From contig CM066731.1 in NCBI GenBank assembly GCA_033961575.1, positions 131,433,001 through 131,497,000 on the forward strand: a stretch of 64,000 nt of DNA, read 5' to 3'. A program made the position numbers and the translations under genes. How positions within the stretch are numbered: position 1 is the first letter of the stretch; the number at the start of each line of letters is the position of its first letter. The DNA comes from Aselliscus stoliczkanus (taxonomy: Eukaryota; Chordata; Mammalia; Chiroptera; Hipposideridae). Below, piece by piece: positions 24,480 to 35,154 of this stretch. The notes beneath the pieces were generated by a model. The model saw only the letters and a list, made by a program, of their open reading frames with translations. It ran no database searches and was not told where the DNA came from.

Positions 24480-25300
24480 AGGCTTGCATGGTTTTTAAAG
24501 ATAAATTCTACCAAAAATTCAGTGTCAATTTCAATCTCACACAGACTCAAGAATTTAAAAATTCCAACTCATTTTATGAGGCTAATGTGATCTCAGTAAC
24601 AAAACTAAACAAGGTCAGCATGAGAAAAGTAAATGACAAGCTAATCTTACTTATAAATATTGATTTTTAAAAGTCAGCAAAAGTAATATATAATTATTTA
24701 AAGTTATTACATCATGATTAAGTTGGGTTTATCCAAGAAATACACAATGGTTCAATATTAGAAAAATCTATTAATATGTTTCACTACATGAACCAATTAA
24801 AAGGAAAAATCATATGAATTATTTTAAGAGCTACAGAAAAGACATTTGCTAAAACTAAACATATCATTTCAAATATATTTTCTTAACAAATTATGTATTG
24901 ATGGGAATATAATTAACCTCATTAAGAGAAGATCAAAGGAATTAAGAAACATCACACTTAATGCTGAAACATTAAAAACCATCCCTTTAAACTGAGAGAC
25001 AAGCTGAATGCCATCACCAACTTCCATTTCCGAAAGTTCAAGATAAACTTCCTAGTGCAGTTGACTCAAGAAAAACAATCATAAAAGATATACACTGGGA
25101 AAGAAAAAAGCTGTCCTTATTTGCAGATCAGTATTCAAAAGTAAATGCATCTCTATACATCTGCAAGAAATAGCCATTCACAAAAGCAACAAAAAATATA
25201 AAATACTGATGAAGAATTCAACTAAGTACATTCAGAAATTTTAAATAACTTATTAATTATAAATATTAAGTGATTACATAATATTTTATATGCTTATATA
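24480..25300 (+). mobile_element. Ancient L1 ORF2 fragment
   Basis: Plus-strand motifs of L1 ORF2 are visible: AATTCTACCAAAAATTCA, CAACTCATTTTATGAGGC, TTGGGTTTATCCAAGAAAT, TCATATGAATTATTTTAAG and AAGACATTTGCTAAAA. The polymerase reading frame is heavily eroded. Confidence 0.7.
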
Positions 25301-27179
25301 AGTATAGGGCCTAACTCTAATAACACTAGTATTTTTTCATTATCATTGTTATTATTATTAATGAAAAATAAACTTTCTGAGAAACATGAAAGAAGATCTA
25401 TGAATGATCAGATAAGTATGAATAGGAAGACAATATCATAAGGATAACAATTTTCCCCAAATTTATATCAAAGTAAATTCAATCAAAATACTATGTGTTT
25501 TCCTTTTCTGTGGCACATCTGAGCTTCTTAAGCCAAAACTAATTCTCAAAAAGTTCATATGAATGTTATCACACTGAACACATCCTATGACTCTAGAGCA
25601 ATGATGTAGGAAATAAGTCACAAAAAGAAACTAGGAAACTGTGTGTTTGAAAATTTTATTACATATTCTAAAATGTCAAGCTTGCCTTCAACTAGGCTAG
25701 GTTTCCTTCTGCTTCTAAAGAGCTGTGACTCGTGCACAATGAAAATCCGGTAGCATCTCAGTTTCCACGCTGCCTCCTTTTCTCACTTCTTAATCTTCTT
25801 TGAGCCTAGTATTTTGGAGTTTGAATCAATATCAAATAAATCAGTAAATTACTCAGTACAGTCAGAAACATATTGCATTCCATTCCAGACTGACCCCACC
25901 CCCAGGTTCCATTCTAAATTCCATTCTAGTTTTTCTCAAGTACACCATCTCCTTGAGAAGATGGGAAAGAAAGCAGATTTTGGATTGATTTATGGTTTTT
26001 GCTTCTATCAAGGTGGATTTGGTAGACGTAGTTCAGTTTGGAATTCTTGCGTCTAAAGATGTACCAAACTCTCAGGTGGCTAACAAAAGTAATTTATGTT
26101 TGTCATTCAGGGGCTGCTCTAAACAGATACGTTTATTTTACAGTTCCATGTAAAATATGCCTCCATTTCAGCTCCAGACCCAAATGGTGCTGATAACATA
26201 GGATGGCAGGCCACCAATGAAAATAAGCTACATTTATAGGACATTTTACAATTCATGCGTCTTTCCTGTATATGATTTCCTTGTTGGTTAATTAGGCATC
26301 TATCACCGTTGGCCACCAGTGTAGGTAAATGTTTTTTTTTTCTTACTACCTTAGGTGCGTTGCTCTCAGAGCTGCATCCTATGATATCCAAGACTCTGGA
26401 GCATCACTGGAGATGGGTAAGGACTTAGGGGAATGTTTGCTCCTTCATTAAAGTAGATATTATTTTCCCAATAGTCACATTTTTTGAGGCTAAGTTACCT
26501 GATTTGCCTGAGACTTTATAGATAGACACAGAAGAGTGACTCTTCTCACCATTTCCCTCCACCTGCCTCACTATGAAGACAGGCACACAGCCTCTTAACA
26601 TGTCCTGTCTGCTCTTCCACAGTGCATAAAAAGGTGGAGATTGGGCAGAGAGTTAAGATACTGAGGAATGCTGAGCCGTTATGAAGGCATTATCCTCACT
26701 CAAAATGGGTAAGATTAAACCGAAAAAAGGAAACTGTTGGGATGGAGGAAAAAAAACCTTTTTTAAGGCCCCCTGTATGTAAAATGTGTTTACATACAAC
26801 ATTCTTAGAAAGATGTTCCCAGACCCTGAAATTAAGTCTTGCTGAATGAAATTACTCTTTAAGAAAGTGTCCTGGCTTACTGATGACCCAGGAGCTCCAC
26901 AGCCTGGAGCCTAAGCATCCACACCATCCACTGCTCTTATGTCAGTGGGATGTTTTTGAGATATCTGTAAAATGTAGTTTCAGAGCTAATATGGTGGTGA
27001 GTAAACATCTAGGATTCTGTTCAGAGCCTCAGAATTTAATTTATATTCCAAAGCTCTGAGCATCATATAACCTGTTTATTCTCATCTCAATGTAATTATA
27101 TTAAAGAAAATTTCATCGTTAGTGTATTTAAGATTGAATACATACATATGTTTTTTGTGTTGCAAATCACATTTTTTTC

Positions 27180-27730
27180 ATTTTTATTATGAAATATTCT
27201 ATTTATACAAATGGATTATATGTACGTATGTCATTAGGTATAACTACAATCATAAAATGAATGTTTATGTGTCTAGCACCCAATCTAAGCAATAAAATAT
27301 AATTAATTCCTAAATAAATCCTCCATCCTTCCCCCCAGGTTCTGAATATTTTCCCCTAACGTTCTTGGGTTTTATCATATGTGTATTCTAAAACCTACTG
27401 TTTAGTCTGCAGGGTTTTTTTTGAAATTCTACAAACAGCATCTTGTATATTTCAGCAGGTTGCATATTTTGAACAACACTGTTTGTGTTGTCATCATTTT
27501 TGAGGCTCACAGCTAGAGTTCACTTATCTAAACAGTAGTATTCTGTTCCACAATAAGAATATACCACAGCTTATGAATTGCTATGAACTTTTTCCTCATA
27601 TCTTCTGATGCACATGAGTAAAAGTCTCTCTAGGGTGAAAATACAGTGTGAAATTGTTGGGAAATATGGCATGTGCATCTTCAACTTGGCTAAAGAATCC
27701 CAAGTGACTTTGTAAAAATAATTATATAAA
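27180..27730 (-). mobile_element. Old L1 3'-region fragment
   Basis: The plus strand shows the reverse of an L1M tail: AAATGAATGTTTATGTGTCTA, TCTAAGCAATAAAATA, CAGTAGTATTCTGTTCCAC, and 'agaatcccaagtgactttgta'. The borders are approximate. Confidence 0.6.
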
Positions 27731-27979
27731 TTTACATATACACAATTCATGTGTAAGAAAACCATAAGTCCTGGCATTATTATTCTTGACTCCCATCTTG
27801 ATTTCATACTCCACATCTAGTCTGGTTAACAAACCCTATCAATTATAATTTCAAAATATATCCATAATCCAATCTCTTTTTTGTTATCTCTTCCTACTCA
27901 CACACACTGGGTTAAGCCACCATCTTTATGTATCAAGAACTAAGACACTTCACCCACACCACTACCATCTGTTTTAACC

Positions 27980-28590
27980 CCCATCTTTCTCCTGGGTTAG
28001 AAACAATAGCCTCCATTCCAACCTCCTTGTTTCCATTTTTGTGTACCAAAGAGACGAATGTTTTCCATTCTGTAGCCAGAGCGATCCTTTTAATACTTCA
28101 ACTCAGACCACTTTATTTTTCTTCTTCCAAACTCTGCAGATTAGACTACCTATCTGTCTTTGGCCAAAACCAAGGATGTAGCATGTAACCCATTTATCAC
28201 ATGGCCTACGGTATCCCACTTGCTCAGTGTCCCTCAGCTTCATTTGCCTCCCTGTATCTCTGCATGTCAGGCAAGCCTGGCCTCCCCAGTATTTTGCAGG
28301 TTATTTCCTACGTCTGAAAATGTATTCCCCACCCTTTACCCCAGACCTCCCCATAGCTCTTTCTAACTTTCTTCATGTCCTTACTTAAGTTATCACTTTC
28401 TCAGGAAAGCCTTTCCTGGCCACCTTATTTAAAACTGCAATCCTGATCCTAACTCCTACTCCCTCTTTCATGAGGATAGGAATCATTGTCTCTTTAGTTT
28501 TGTGGGGGTTTTTTTGTGTTTTTTTTTTTTGTTTTTTTTTACCATATCCCTAAGTCCTAGAACACAGAAGAGAAGGGCAATAAATAATAA
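27980..28590 (+). mobile_element. L2 LINE 3' fragment
   Basis: The L2 landmarks are in order: CAGAGCGATCCTTTTAA, TCTGCAGATTAGACTACC region, TTATCACTTTCTCAGGAAAG, CCTTTCCTGGCCACCTTA and a final run near CACAGAAGAGAAGGGCAAT. A T-rich tract lies at 28498-28540. Confidence 0.82.
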
Positions 28591-28599
28591 TTATAGTAA

Positions 28600-28720
28600 C
28601 AACAGCAACTCACGTAGTACTACTATTTTAGGTGCTTCTAAGCAGATTACATAAATCAACTCATTTAATTCAAAACCACTCTGAAGAAAGAGGACTTTCT
28701 GTTACAGTGATGCAAGGAGT
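28600..28720 (-). mobile_element. MIR fragment
   Basis: TAGGTGCTTCTAAGCAGATT and AAATCAACTCATTTAATTC are the reverse of the MIR 3' half. The copy is short and partial. Confidence 0.5.
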
Positions 28721-29600
28721 TCGAGTGCTTCCACAGAAAACAAATATAAACTTTGAAAATATTAACAAAAACAACCATTCCATCACACTGGAAATCAATC
28801 AAGGCAGCACAACAATTTGAAAAGCATGTATTTGTGAAAAATTGCTGGAGATGCAGCTAAGACGAGCAGGAACCTGTGACCTTGTTGCCTGGAGCTACTC
28901 CAGACCTCCCTCTACCAACCCCGGCTTGAGAATTGCTGTAGAAACCAGTTTTGCTGCCATAAGTGGTTTCCTCAATTTGGGATGAGAAAAGAGGGCAAAC
29001 CTCCTGGATTTTCCTACTTAGAGTGGTAGATTCAGTTTAGAAAAAAATGGGGGGGAACCCACAGCTTTTCAAGCCTGAGGTTGTGGTCCATGTTTAGAGT
29101 AAGTGGTAGACCAGCAGGATTTATAGAAAAAGCCTAGTAATTAGGGGCCATAGAAGGGCTGAGACTGCCCTTCATACATCCCTGGCTGACTGAGGAACTA
29201 CGCATGCCTGGAAGACACCTTGAGAGAGTCTTCTGCACTTTTCAAACTGTTGAAAAGCAAAAATCCTCATAACTTGAGTTACAAGGGTATATTTTAAAGT
29301 TTTATTAATATAAAGTCTGCACTTATTAAACATTTTTAAAAACATCAAAGGCAAAGTTTTTTAAGGTTTTTGTGTTATTTGGTGGAAAGGTAAAGTTATT
29401 GATTAACATCACTCTTATCTACAGTTGGTTATACATTTAAAATTTTCTAATTAATCATGAAAATAATAGCAATAGAGTGTACATATTTCAAACCATAAAG
29501 AAAATTCGCTGGAATGGAAAAAAAAACACAACAAAAAACCTCAAGCAATAAAAATGAGAAGTTAAGAAGTGGGAGAACAGAAATAGTAGATTAAGAATGT

Positions 29601-29676
29601 CACTTTGAAAGGGGTGAAAAAGATAACTATTGCATAGTTTTGTACAAATGTAACTATTAATAATAATTTTAAAAAA
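29601..29676 (+). mobile_element. Ultra-short L1 3'-end insertion (76 bp)
   Basis: CACTTTGAAAGGGGTGAAAA, then AACTATTGCATAGTTTTGTA and an A-rich tail match the end of the intact L1 3' UTR at about 49518-49592. It is flanked by AAGAATGT at 29593-29600 and 29677-29684. Confidence 0.85.
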
Positions 29677-30374
29677 AAGAATGTTCCTCTGAATTTTAAG
29701 AATTTTTATTATGATTGGATATTGACTTTTCTTAATGCTCTCTGCATCTCTTGAGATCTCACATTTTTCTCCTTTGATCATTAATTTAGTGAGATGCAGT
29801 AATAGAATTTTAAAATGTAGAATCAGATTTGCCCTTCTGGCATAAATCCAACATGGCGGTAAATGCAATCTGTAAACCTGTGACCCCAGAAATGATAAGT
29901 GGGTGCTCTCAGGAAAGATGCTGGCTTCAAAGTTTCCTACGTCTCTGAATTTCTGTTTCATCTACTGTCATCTGGGTCTTGTATTAGGCTCTTTACTGAG
30001 TGACAGTAACATAGCATTACATAGACTCTCTGTGATGGTCAGGGCTAGCTACCTAATTGTAGGGTCCAGCGAAAAATACAATGAGGCTCCCAGCTCAAAA
30101 ATTTTAAAGAATTTCAAGATGATGATAGTAGCACATTCAAATCAGCACAAGCCCATTCTGAGCGCAGGGGCCTGTGTCACTATACAGGTTATACACCCAG
30201 GAAGTGGCTCTCTTATTGGCTGTATAGAGCTTCCAATGTTTGGGAAACTATTTCCTTTCAAATGAGGTCAGACTTAAGTGGCGGGGAAAATACAGATTAC
30301 AGAATCAGATGAAGGCATTAGCTTGGTGTTTCTTTTCTTTTTTAACAGCAAAGGTTGAGAAGTAATGTGACACC

Positions 30375-30560
30375 ATCCAGGATTAACTATTTAATTCAAC
30401 AAATATTTGCTGAGTGCCTATTATTTGCCTCGCACTGTGCTAGTCACTGAGATTATACTGGAAAACACAGTAGACCATATCCCACCTAATGTGGAACATA
30501 CATTCTCATGTGAAAGACGCATGATAAATAAGGAAACGAATAAGCAGATATCATTGATTA
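30375..30560 (-). mobile_element. L2 LINE 3' end
   Basis: TTCAACAAATATTTGCTGAG, CACTGTGCTAGTCACTGAGA and ACATACATTCTCATG are the reverse complement of the L2 terminal region. Confidence 0.8.
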
Positions 30561-30583
30561 TGGATAAGTGACATCATTTTGAG

Positions 30584-30707
30584 GTAACTAAGCTGGATTC
30601 TAATAGGGAAAAATAAGACCAGAGGACATAACTTTTAGTTGCCAAGTAACTAAGCTGGATTCTAATAGGGAAAAATAAGACCAGAGGACATAACTTTTAG
30701 TTGCCAA
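30584..30707. repeat. Perfect 62-bp tandem duplication
   Basis: The unit beginning GTAACTAAGCTGGATTC and ending TTTTAGTTGCCAA occurs twice in direct succession (30584-30645 and 30646-30707) without any mismatch that I can see. Confidence 0.95.
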
Positions 30708-30719
30708 GGAGGCTGCCTA

Positions 30720-30925
30720 GTATGGGGTTTTAGGGCACTGCGTTTGGAAAGAAGGAATAAATTCTAGCTCCTTCACTTACTGATTGTGAGGTTTAGGGCA
30801 AATCACAAAACTGTCCTCTACTTCAGTTTCCTTATCTGTAAAATGGGAATAATAATATCATAAACCTTGTTGAGGTCCACGTGAGAATTAAATGAGTTAT
30901 TAAGTGCTGTGGTTTTCAAACTAAA
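30720..30925 (+). mobile_element. MIR element
   Basis: Well-preserved MIR order: TCCTTCACTTACTGATTGTG, CAGTTTCCTTATCTGTAAAA, TGGGAATAATAATATCATA and AGAATTAAATGAGTTATTAA. Confidence 0.88.
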
Positions 30926-30929
30926 AATT

Positions 30930-31115
30930 CAAACAGACCTGCCAGCCAAGAGGTAATCAGCCTTGCAGAGAGTTCCAAGAGGAGATTTTCTGGCTGAAGA
31001 AACAATCATTTCAAAGGCCCTGGGGTATTTGAGGAAACTGTCAGAGGGCCACTATGCAGAGCGTACAGAGCATGAGAGAGACAGGGCTATGGAAGAGACT
31101 GAGAAAAGGCAGGGG
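30930..31115 (-). mobile_element. L2 LINE fragment
   Basis: GAGAGTTCCAAGAGGAGATT, TTTCAAAGGCCCTGGGGTAT and the following run resemble the reverse of the L2 3' region. Together with 30375-30560 it may be one L2 copy split by the MIR and the duplication. Confidence 0.62.
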
Positions 31116-31334
31116 CCAGGTCTGGAATTTGAAAGCCAATTTCATGCATGAAGGGTAATGACAATATTAACTCACATACCCTGTGGACCAAATGGACTAA
31201 TTGGTTTGAAACAGAAAATATGAGAGAAATAACTAGAGCTAGAGTCACATTTGTTTTCTTTGGTGGCAAACTACAAATGATTTTTCCAACTCATGAGTGA
31301 AACTGCCAGCCAAAGAAGTAGCTTAGTAAAACTG

Positions 31335-31373
31335 AAACAAACAAACAAACAAACAAACAAACAAACAAACAAA
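31335..31373. repeat. (CAAA)n microsatellite
   Basis: Nearly ten perfect CAAA units. Confidence 0.95.
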
Positions 31374-31761
31374 CCAGATATCCAAATCTCTGACACCAGA
31401 TATTACATTCCTAATACAACACAAAAGTCACTTGTAAAGCTCAAAAACATGGGCTCAAAAGTACCTGTAGAAATGAACAGGAGGTTATTATGTCATATAA
31501 AGTCTGTTGCCATTTCATTGTCCCAGCCTTCATATCCACTTCACTGTCACCACTGACGCACACTTTTGGAGTCCTCGTGGCATAAATGGAGTGAATCTCT
31601 TTTCTTTAACAGATAAAACCAACTTTCTTATGAATAATCAAAGGGTAGCTAAATTCCAAATACCATCAAGGGTGTGTATATTTTATATATAAAAAGAAAT
31701 CCAAAATCTCAGACGAGTTAAGATAACGAGAGAAGGCAGCTGGCCTCATAAACAACTGTAC

Positions 31762-31907
31762 CTTGTGCAGCTAACTCTTTCCATCTCTCCTTGTTCTGCT
31801 GGATGATGTCCACCAGGTTGTTTTTGAAGCTCTTTAGGTCCACACTTGCAAGGGAGTAGTCTGGGGAATAGGTTCCATCGTTCATGGTGCCTTTCATATT
31901 TGATCGT
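31762..31907 (-). CDS. PDE1A: PDE1A exon, C-terminal region (VDLKSFKNNLVDII)
   Basis: The 146-bp exon is bounded by a CATTTAG acceptor and a GTACAG donor, phase 2 in and 1 out. It encodes 48 residues including NDGTYSPDYSLASVDLKSF and QQNKERWKELAAQ, the recognisable PDE1A C-terminal block that identifies the paralogue. After AAQ the known PDE1A isoforms diverge by alternative terminal exons. Here the downstream continuation found is the exon at 8409-8482. If the intron were not removed, translation would add about a dozen residues and stop near 31718. Confidence 0.95.
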
Positions 31908-32390
31908 CTAAATGAATCAGCAGTGCATAAACCCATAAAGATACTTGAGCTAACAGTAACAATCAAAGAGACCAGAAAATACCAACTTCGGAATATGGGA
32001 TGAGGGAGCAACGCCTAAAAGGCATCTTTCCATACAAATAGGTTGTGATTGATTTCTTTGTAAGCAAACCAACACAACAAAATATGTCATTATATCCAGG
32101 ACATAATACCTACATCCTCAATAAAAATTCAAATAACTTTATTCTCTTGAGTATTGAATACTATTCTGATATATTCCTTAGAACTTTGATATTTTTTTTT
32201 TTTAGTGGACCAAGTTTTTCATTTCAAAGTCAAGTGCAATATAATACATAGCCACTAGATGGCAATACTACCTAATAATTCTTGTAAGAATTTCCTGCCT
32301 AGATGTTAGAAATAATAAAGATAATCATAATTTAAAAAATTATGATACATCACAAATAAGAAAAATGATGTAAAAAAGAAAATGTCAAAC
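31908..32390 (-). other. PDE1A: PDE1A intron (483 bp)
   Basis: A GT-AG intron between the two C-terminal coding exons. It is AT-rich and no repeat was recognised. It contains a T-run at 32191-32202. Confidence 0.9.
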
Positions 32391-32511
32391 CTGTTTGCCC
32401 CATAGGAAGAATTTGCAGTTTTTGAGTCTTCCTCTATAAGAGGAATAATAATTTTCTCTGTTGAGTCTGTCAGAAGAGAAAATGTTGGCTCTACTATGAA
32501 ATCGATAAAAC
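32391..32511 (-). CDS. PDE1A: PDE1A exon, end of catalytic domain (GFIDFIVEPTF)
   Basis: The 121-bp exon follows a TTTGTAG acceptor and ends at a GTTTGA donor (weak, non-consensus at +3). It completes a Gly codon, encodes 39 residues and leaves two bases of an Arg codon. GFIDFIVEPTFSLLTDSTEK contains the Phe that, with the preceding Gln, forms the PDE hydrophobic clamp around the purine. PLIEEDSKTANSSYGAN starts the PDE1A-specific C-terminal extension. The weak donor might permit some read-through or alternative splicing; that is inference. Confidence 0.94.
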
Positions 32512-32586
32512 CTACAAAGCAAAAAAAAAAAAAAAAAAAAAAAAAGATAAATTCAAATGTTACAATTTACTGAATTCTAAAATTAG

Positions 32587-32708
32587 TTGGGCCAGCCAAG
32601 TGGTGCGGTGGTTAAGACCTGGCTTGGAACGCCAGCAGCCCCGGTTTGGATCCCACATATGAGGACCAGTGACACCGCCCTCAAAAAAGATAAAAATAAA
32701 ATAAAATT
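32587..32708 (+). mobile_element. tRNA-headed SINE (type 1)
   Basis: It starts TGGGCCAGCCAAGTGGTGC, has the B-box-like GGTTTGGATCC, ends GTGACACCGCCCTC with an A-rich tail, and is flanked by TAAAATTAGT on both sides (32577-32586, 32709-32718). It is antisense to PDE1A. Confidence 0.93.
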
Positions 32709-33557
32709 TAAAATTAGTAATAATGATGAATCTCTGATTCTCTTGATAGCAAATATCAACTATAATATTAAGTCAGTTTACCCTTTGCAATTGTTTTTTT
32801 ATCCAATAACACAATCTATAGGAATAGTTTAAGAGCTGTGTAAAATACTCTATCAAGTCAGAAGTGATACAATTTAAGCTTGACAACACAAGTAGATTTG
32901 CTTTCCTATTTAATATTTAGGCTTATACTATTGATTGTTAACAATAAATTCAGATCTAACTAGAATGGATATATTTTCCTTTCTCAATGAGAAGGATCAT
33001 TACCCTTTCTGAAAGGTCTTCTCTTGATTGTTGAAGTTTAGTATTGACCATCAAGAAATAGTATCTAAGCTCCAAAGAAATGACATAATTGAAGTTTTTA
33101 CTCAGGCAACAGAAAGGCATATTTTTTTTCCCTCTTACTATATCAGTCAGAGCTTTCTGCCTGTAGGTTAATATTTCAGATTATTGTTTATTATTTTCTG
33201 TATGAAAGTGTTAGTTCATAGCATGTGGGAATGTTCTGTCAAATTAGCGAAAAAAAACACTACCATCTCTGGGGGACAGCATTAATGCCCCCACTTTAAG
33301 ATGTCAGGATTGAATAGACACTTGAACATTTTTATAAAGTACTACATCCAGAAAACTATACACAGAGAATAAGACACTGTCCTCTAGGGGGCACTTACCA
33401 CCCGTTTTTAGGTGGAGGAGAAGAACCCATTCTAAGCCCTGGGTACTTTTCACATCCCCAGGTCCCAGCAGAGGTGTGGGGCTGGAAGTGAAATGCTTGT
33501 TGCCTGAAACACTCTTGGAGGCAATGGACTACCATGAATATAAGAGAATAACTAGAG

Positions 33558-33614
33558 CGGGGCCGCTGGCTTCCCCAAACCAGTGCTTAACCACCGCACA
33601 ACTCGGCCGGCCCT
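33558..33614 (-). mobile_element. 57-bp SINE remnant (tRNA head only)
   Basis: Only the head part of a type 1 SINE is present, from GGGGCCGCTGG to CTCGGCCGGCCC. The body and A tail are absent. CTAGAG lies on both sides. Loss of the tail end is unusual, since retroposed SINEs normally lose the 5' end. Confidence 0.8.
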
Positions 33615-34596
33615 AGAGGGGGGTTTTTACAGTAAGAGTGTCCCGAGAAATATCCACATCTCAATAGTAGCCCATCCATCAGATACGTGGCTAAAAGTAA
33701 TTCACATTCAAAATAACTAGATTAGTCAGAGAATTACATTAAGGGGCCTTTTTAATTAAAAAAAAAAACTTCAAGAGTTCTATGTTTTAATTGATGCCTT
33801 CAAGTCAAAGCAATGTTAACTAGCCACCCAGCATGCTATTTTAAGTTCTGGTTATGGTTTTAAATGACTAGGCACCAAGTGTACTAAGATGGTAGCAGTT
33901 TATACTAAAGCAAGAAGTCTCAGAAACTTCCATTCATCCCAGATTGCCCAAGGAGGTTCCTTAACCTGCCACATTCACACCTGCATGATAGGTACCTGTG
34001 TCATAGCATCTTGGAAGTTGGGAGAAAGGGGGAAAAGTCAGAATAAGAGGCTTTCTTACAACTGCTTTGTAGGAGGTGGGACTGGGGCAACTAGAGAGGT
34101 ATGAAAACAATGAATATGGCAGGGAGCAGTATCATTTTATAAATTTCCTATTGTTGGCTTATCAATTCATATCAAAATATTTTTTTCCCAAAATAATATG
34201 AACTAATATATTAGCATATTATTCAATTGTGATAACAGAACAGACAGATAATATTTTCATTGAATTGTTTTATATCCAAAGGATTAAATTACAAAATAAT
34301 CAGCAACAAAACAGCAAAAAACGCTTTCTTCCATGAGATTAAATTCCTCTCTTTTTTGTAAAAGGATTACAGACAGACTAACAATTACATTTACTAATAC
34401 TGCTTTATATAATGCATTTTGTGATAATGTTTTAATAACTCTTATGATTTAGCATCATACAGATGGGTCAAAAGAAAAAAATTATCATGAATATGGATGA
34501 GGTTTTCAAGGGTGTTACCCCTTTGAACATGGTGTATTTATTTGAAAACTGACAAGCACACACCCATTCTCCATCACAACCGATCTTCAGCATTAC

Positions 34597-34678
34597 CTAT
34601 TTGTGACTGGGCCACGATGGTTGACTTCCGATCACAAAGTGGGGAAAATGGAAGCCCTAATTCAGCTTCTTTATCTCC
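34597..34678 (-). CDS. PDE1A: PDE1A exon with purine-binding glutamine
   Basis: The 82-bp exon has a TCCACAG acceptor and a GTAATG donor, phase 0 in and 1 out, encoding 27 residues and the first base of a Gly codon. LGLPFSPLCDRKST is the PDE1 form of a segment conserved in all mammalian class I PDEs. The end reads VAQSQI. The Gln of SQIG is by homology the invariant glutamine that holds the purine ring of cAMP or cGMP (Gln369 in PDE4D numbering, family knowledge). Within the exon, STIV replaces the STMV I recall in other mammals, which is conservative. Confidence 0.94.
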
Positions 34679-34800
34679 CTGTGGAAAAGAAAACTCGTTA
34701 GTACAGATCTGATTTGGAGCTCAGATAACAAGCAACCTAGATACAAAGCCTAAAAAACTGCATCTTTTATTTCTTTATTGGCACGGTATATATATTTATT

Positions 34801-35150
34801 TACAAGGTGTGATCAAACAATACGGCAAATGTTTTAAAAAAGTTTATTACAGTAAAAGACACATTGCCATTAATCCCCCACAAAATACTCCCCCTCATTG
34901 CAAACACACTTACCCCATTGTTCTTGCCACTTTCTGAAGCAGTTCTGGAAGCCCCTTTTGTGAATGTCTTTAGTTGTGATGTCTGTGCTGCCACCATGTC
35001 CTGAATCAATTCAAAACGTTTACCTTTCATGGTCATTTTGACTTTGGGGAAGAGCCGGAAGTCACACAGTACCAGATCTGGTGAATAAAGAGGATGAGGA
35101 CAGACCGTACTGTTTTTATTTGACAGAAATTGCCATAGCAGAAGTGATGC
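34801..35150 (-). mobile_element. Mariner transposase remnant, copy A
   Basis: On the minus strand the end of a mariner-type transposase can be read: a YSPDLVLCDFRLFPKVK motif near 35090-35040 (family form YSPDLxPCDFxLFPxLK). It is followed by about 60 residues and the 3' non-coding end with a terminal repeat reading ACAAGGTGTGATCAAACAAT on the plus strand at about 34803. Only the 3' part is present and frames are broken, so it cannot encode a transposase. Confidence 0.78.
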
Positions 35151-35154
35151 CTCC

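Larger units (their letters stand above)
8483..31761 (-). other. PDE1A: PDE1A last intron (about 23.3 kb)
   Basis: The donor GTACAG is at 31761 and the acceptor TTTTAG ends at 8483. The intron carries the repeats listed separately. Between them, 8483-9369, 9611-11380, 11474-12394, 15512-17889, 18121-20279, 22060-23489 and 25300-27179 are AT-rich with no recognised exon, RNA gene or repeat beyond short tracts. An alternative PDE1A terminal exon could lie here, but I could not identify one. Confidence 0.85.
32512..34596 (-). other. PDE1A: PDE1A intron (about 2.1 kb) with SINEs
   Basis: The intron holds an A-run (32521-32545), a type 1 SINE and a SINE remnant. The remaining stretches 32710-33555 and 33615-34596 show no exon or recognised repeat. 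Confidence 0.88.

Noticed and set aside
29488..29961. 157-codon minus-strand ORF
   Set aside because: Part of it is a short L1 tail insertion, no domain is visible, composition is that of AT-rich non-coding DNA, and there is no splice or start context.
29903..30265. 120-codon plus-strand ORF
   Set aside because: No recognisable domain, no promoter or splice support; it overlaps the above on the other strand. It looks like chance.
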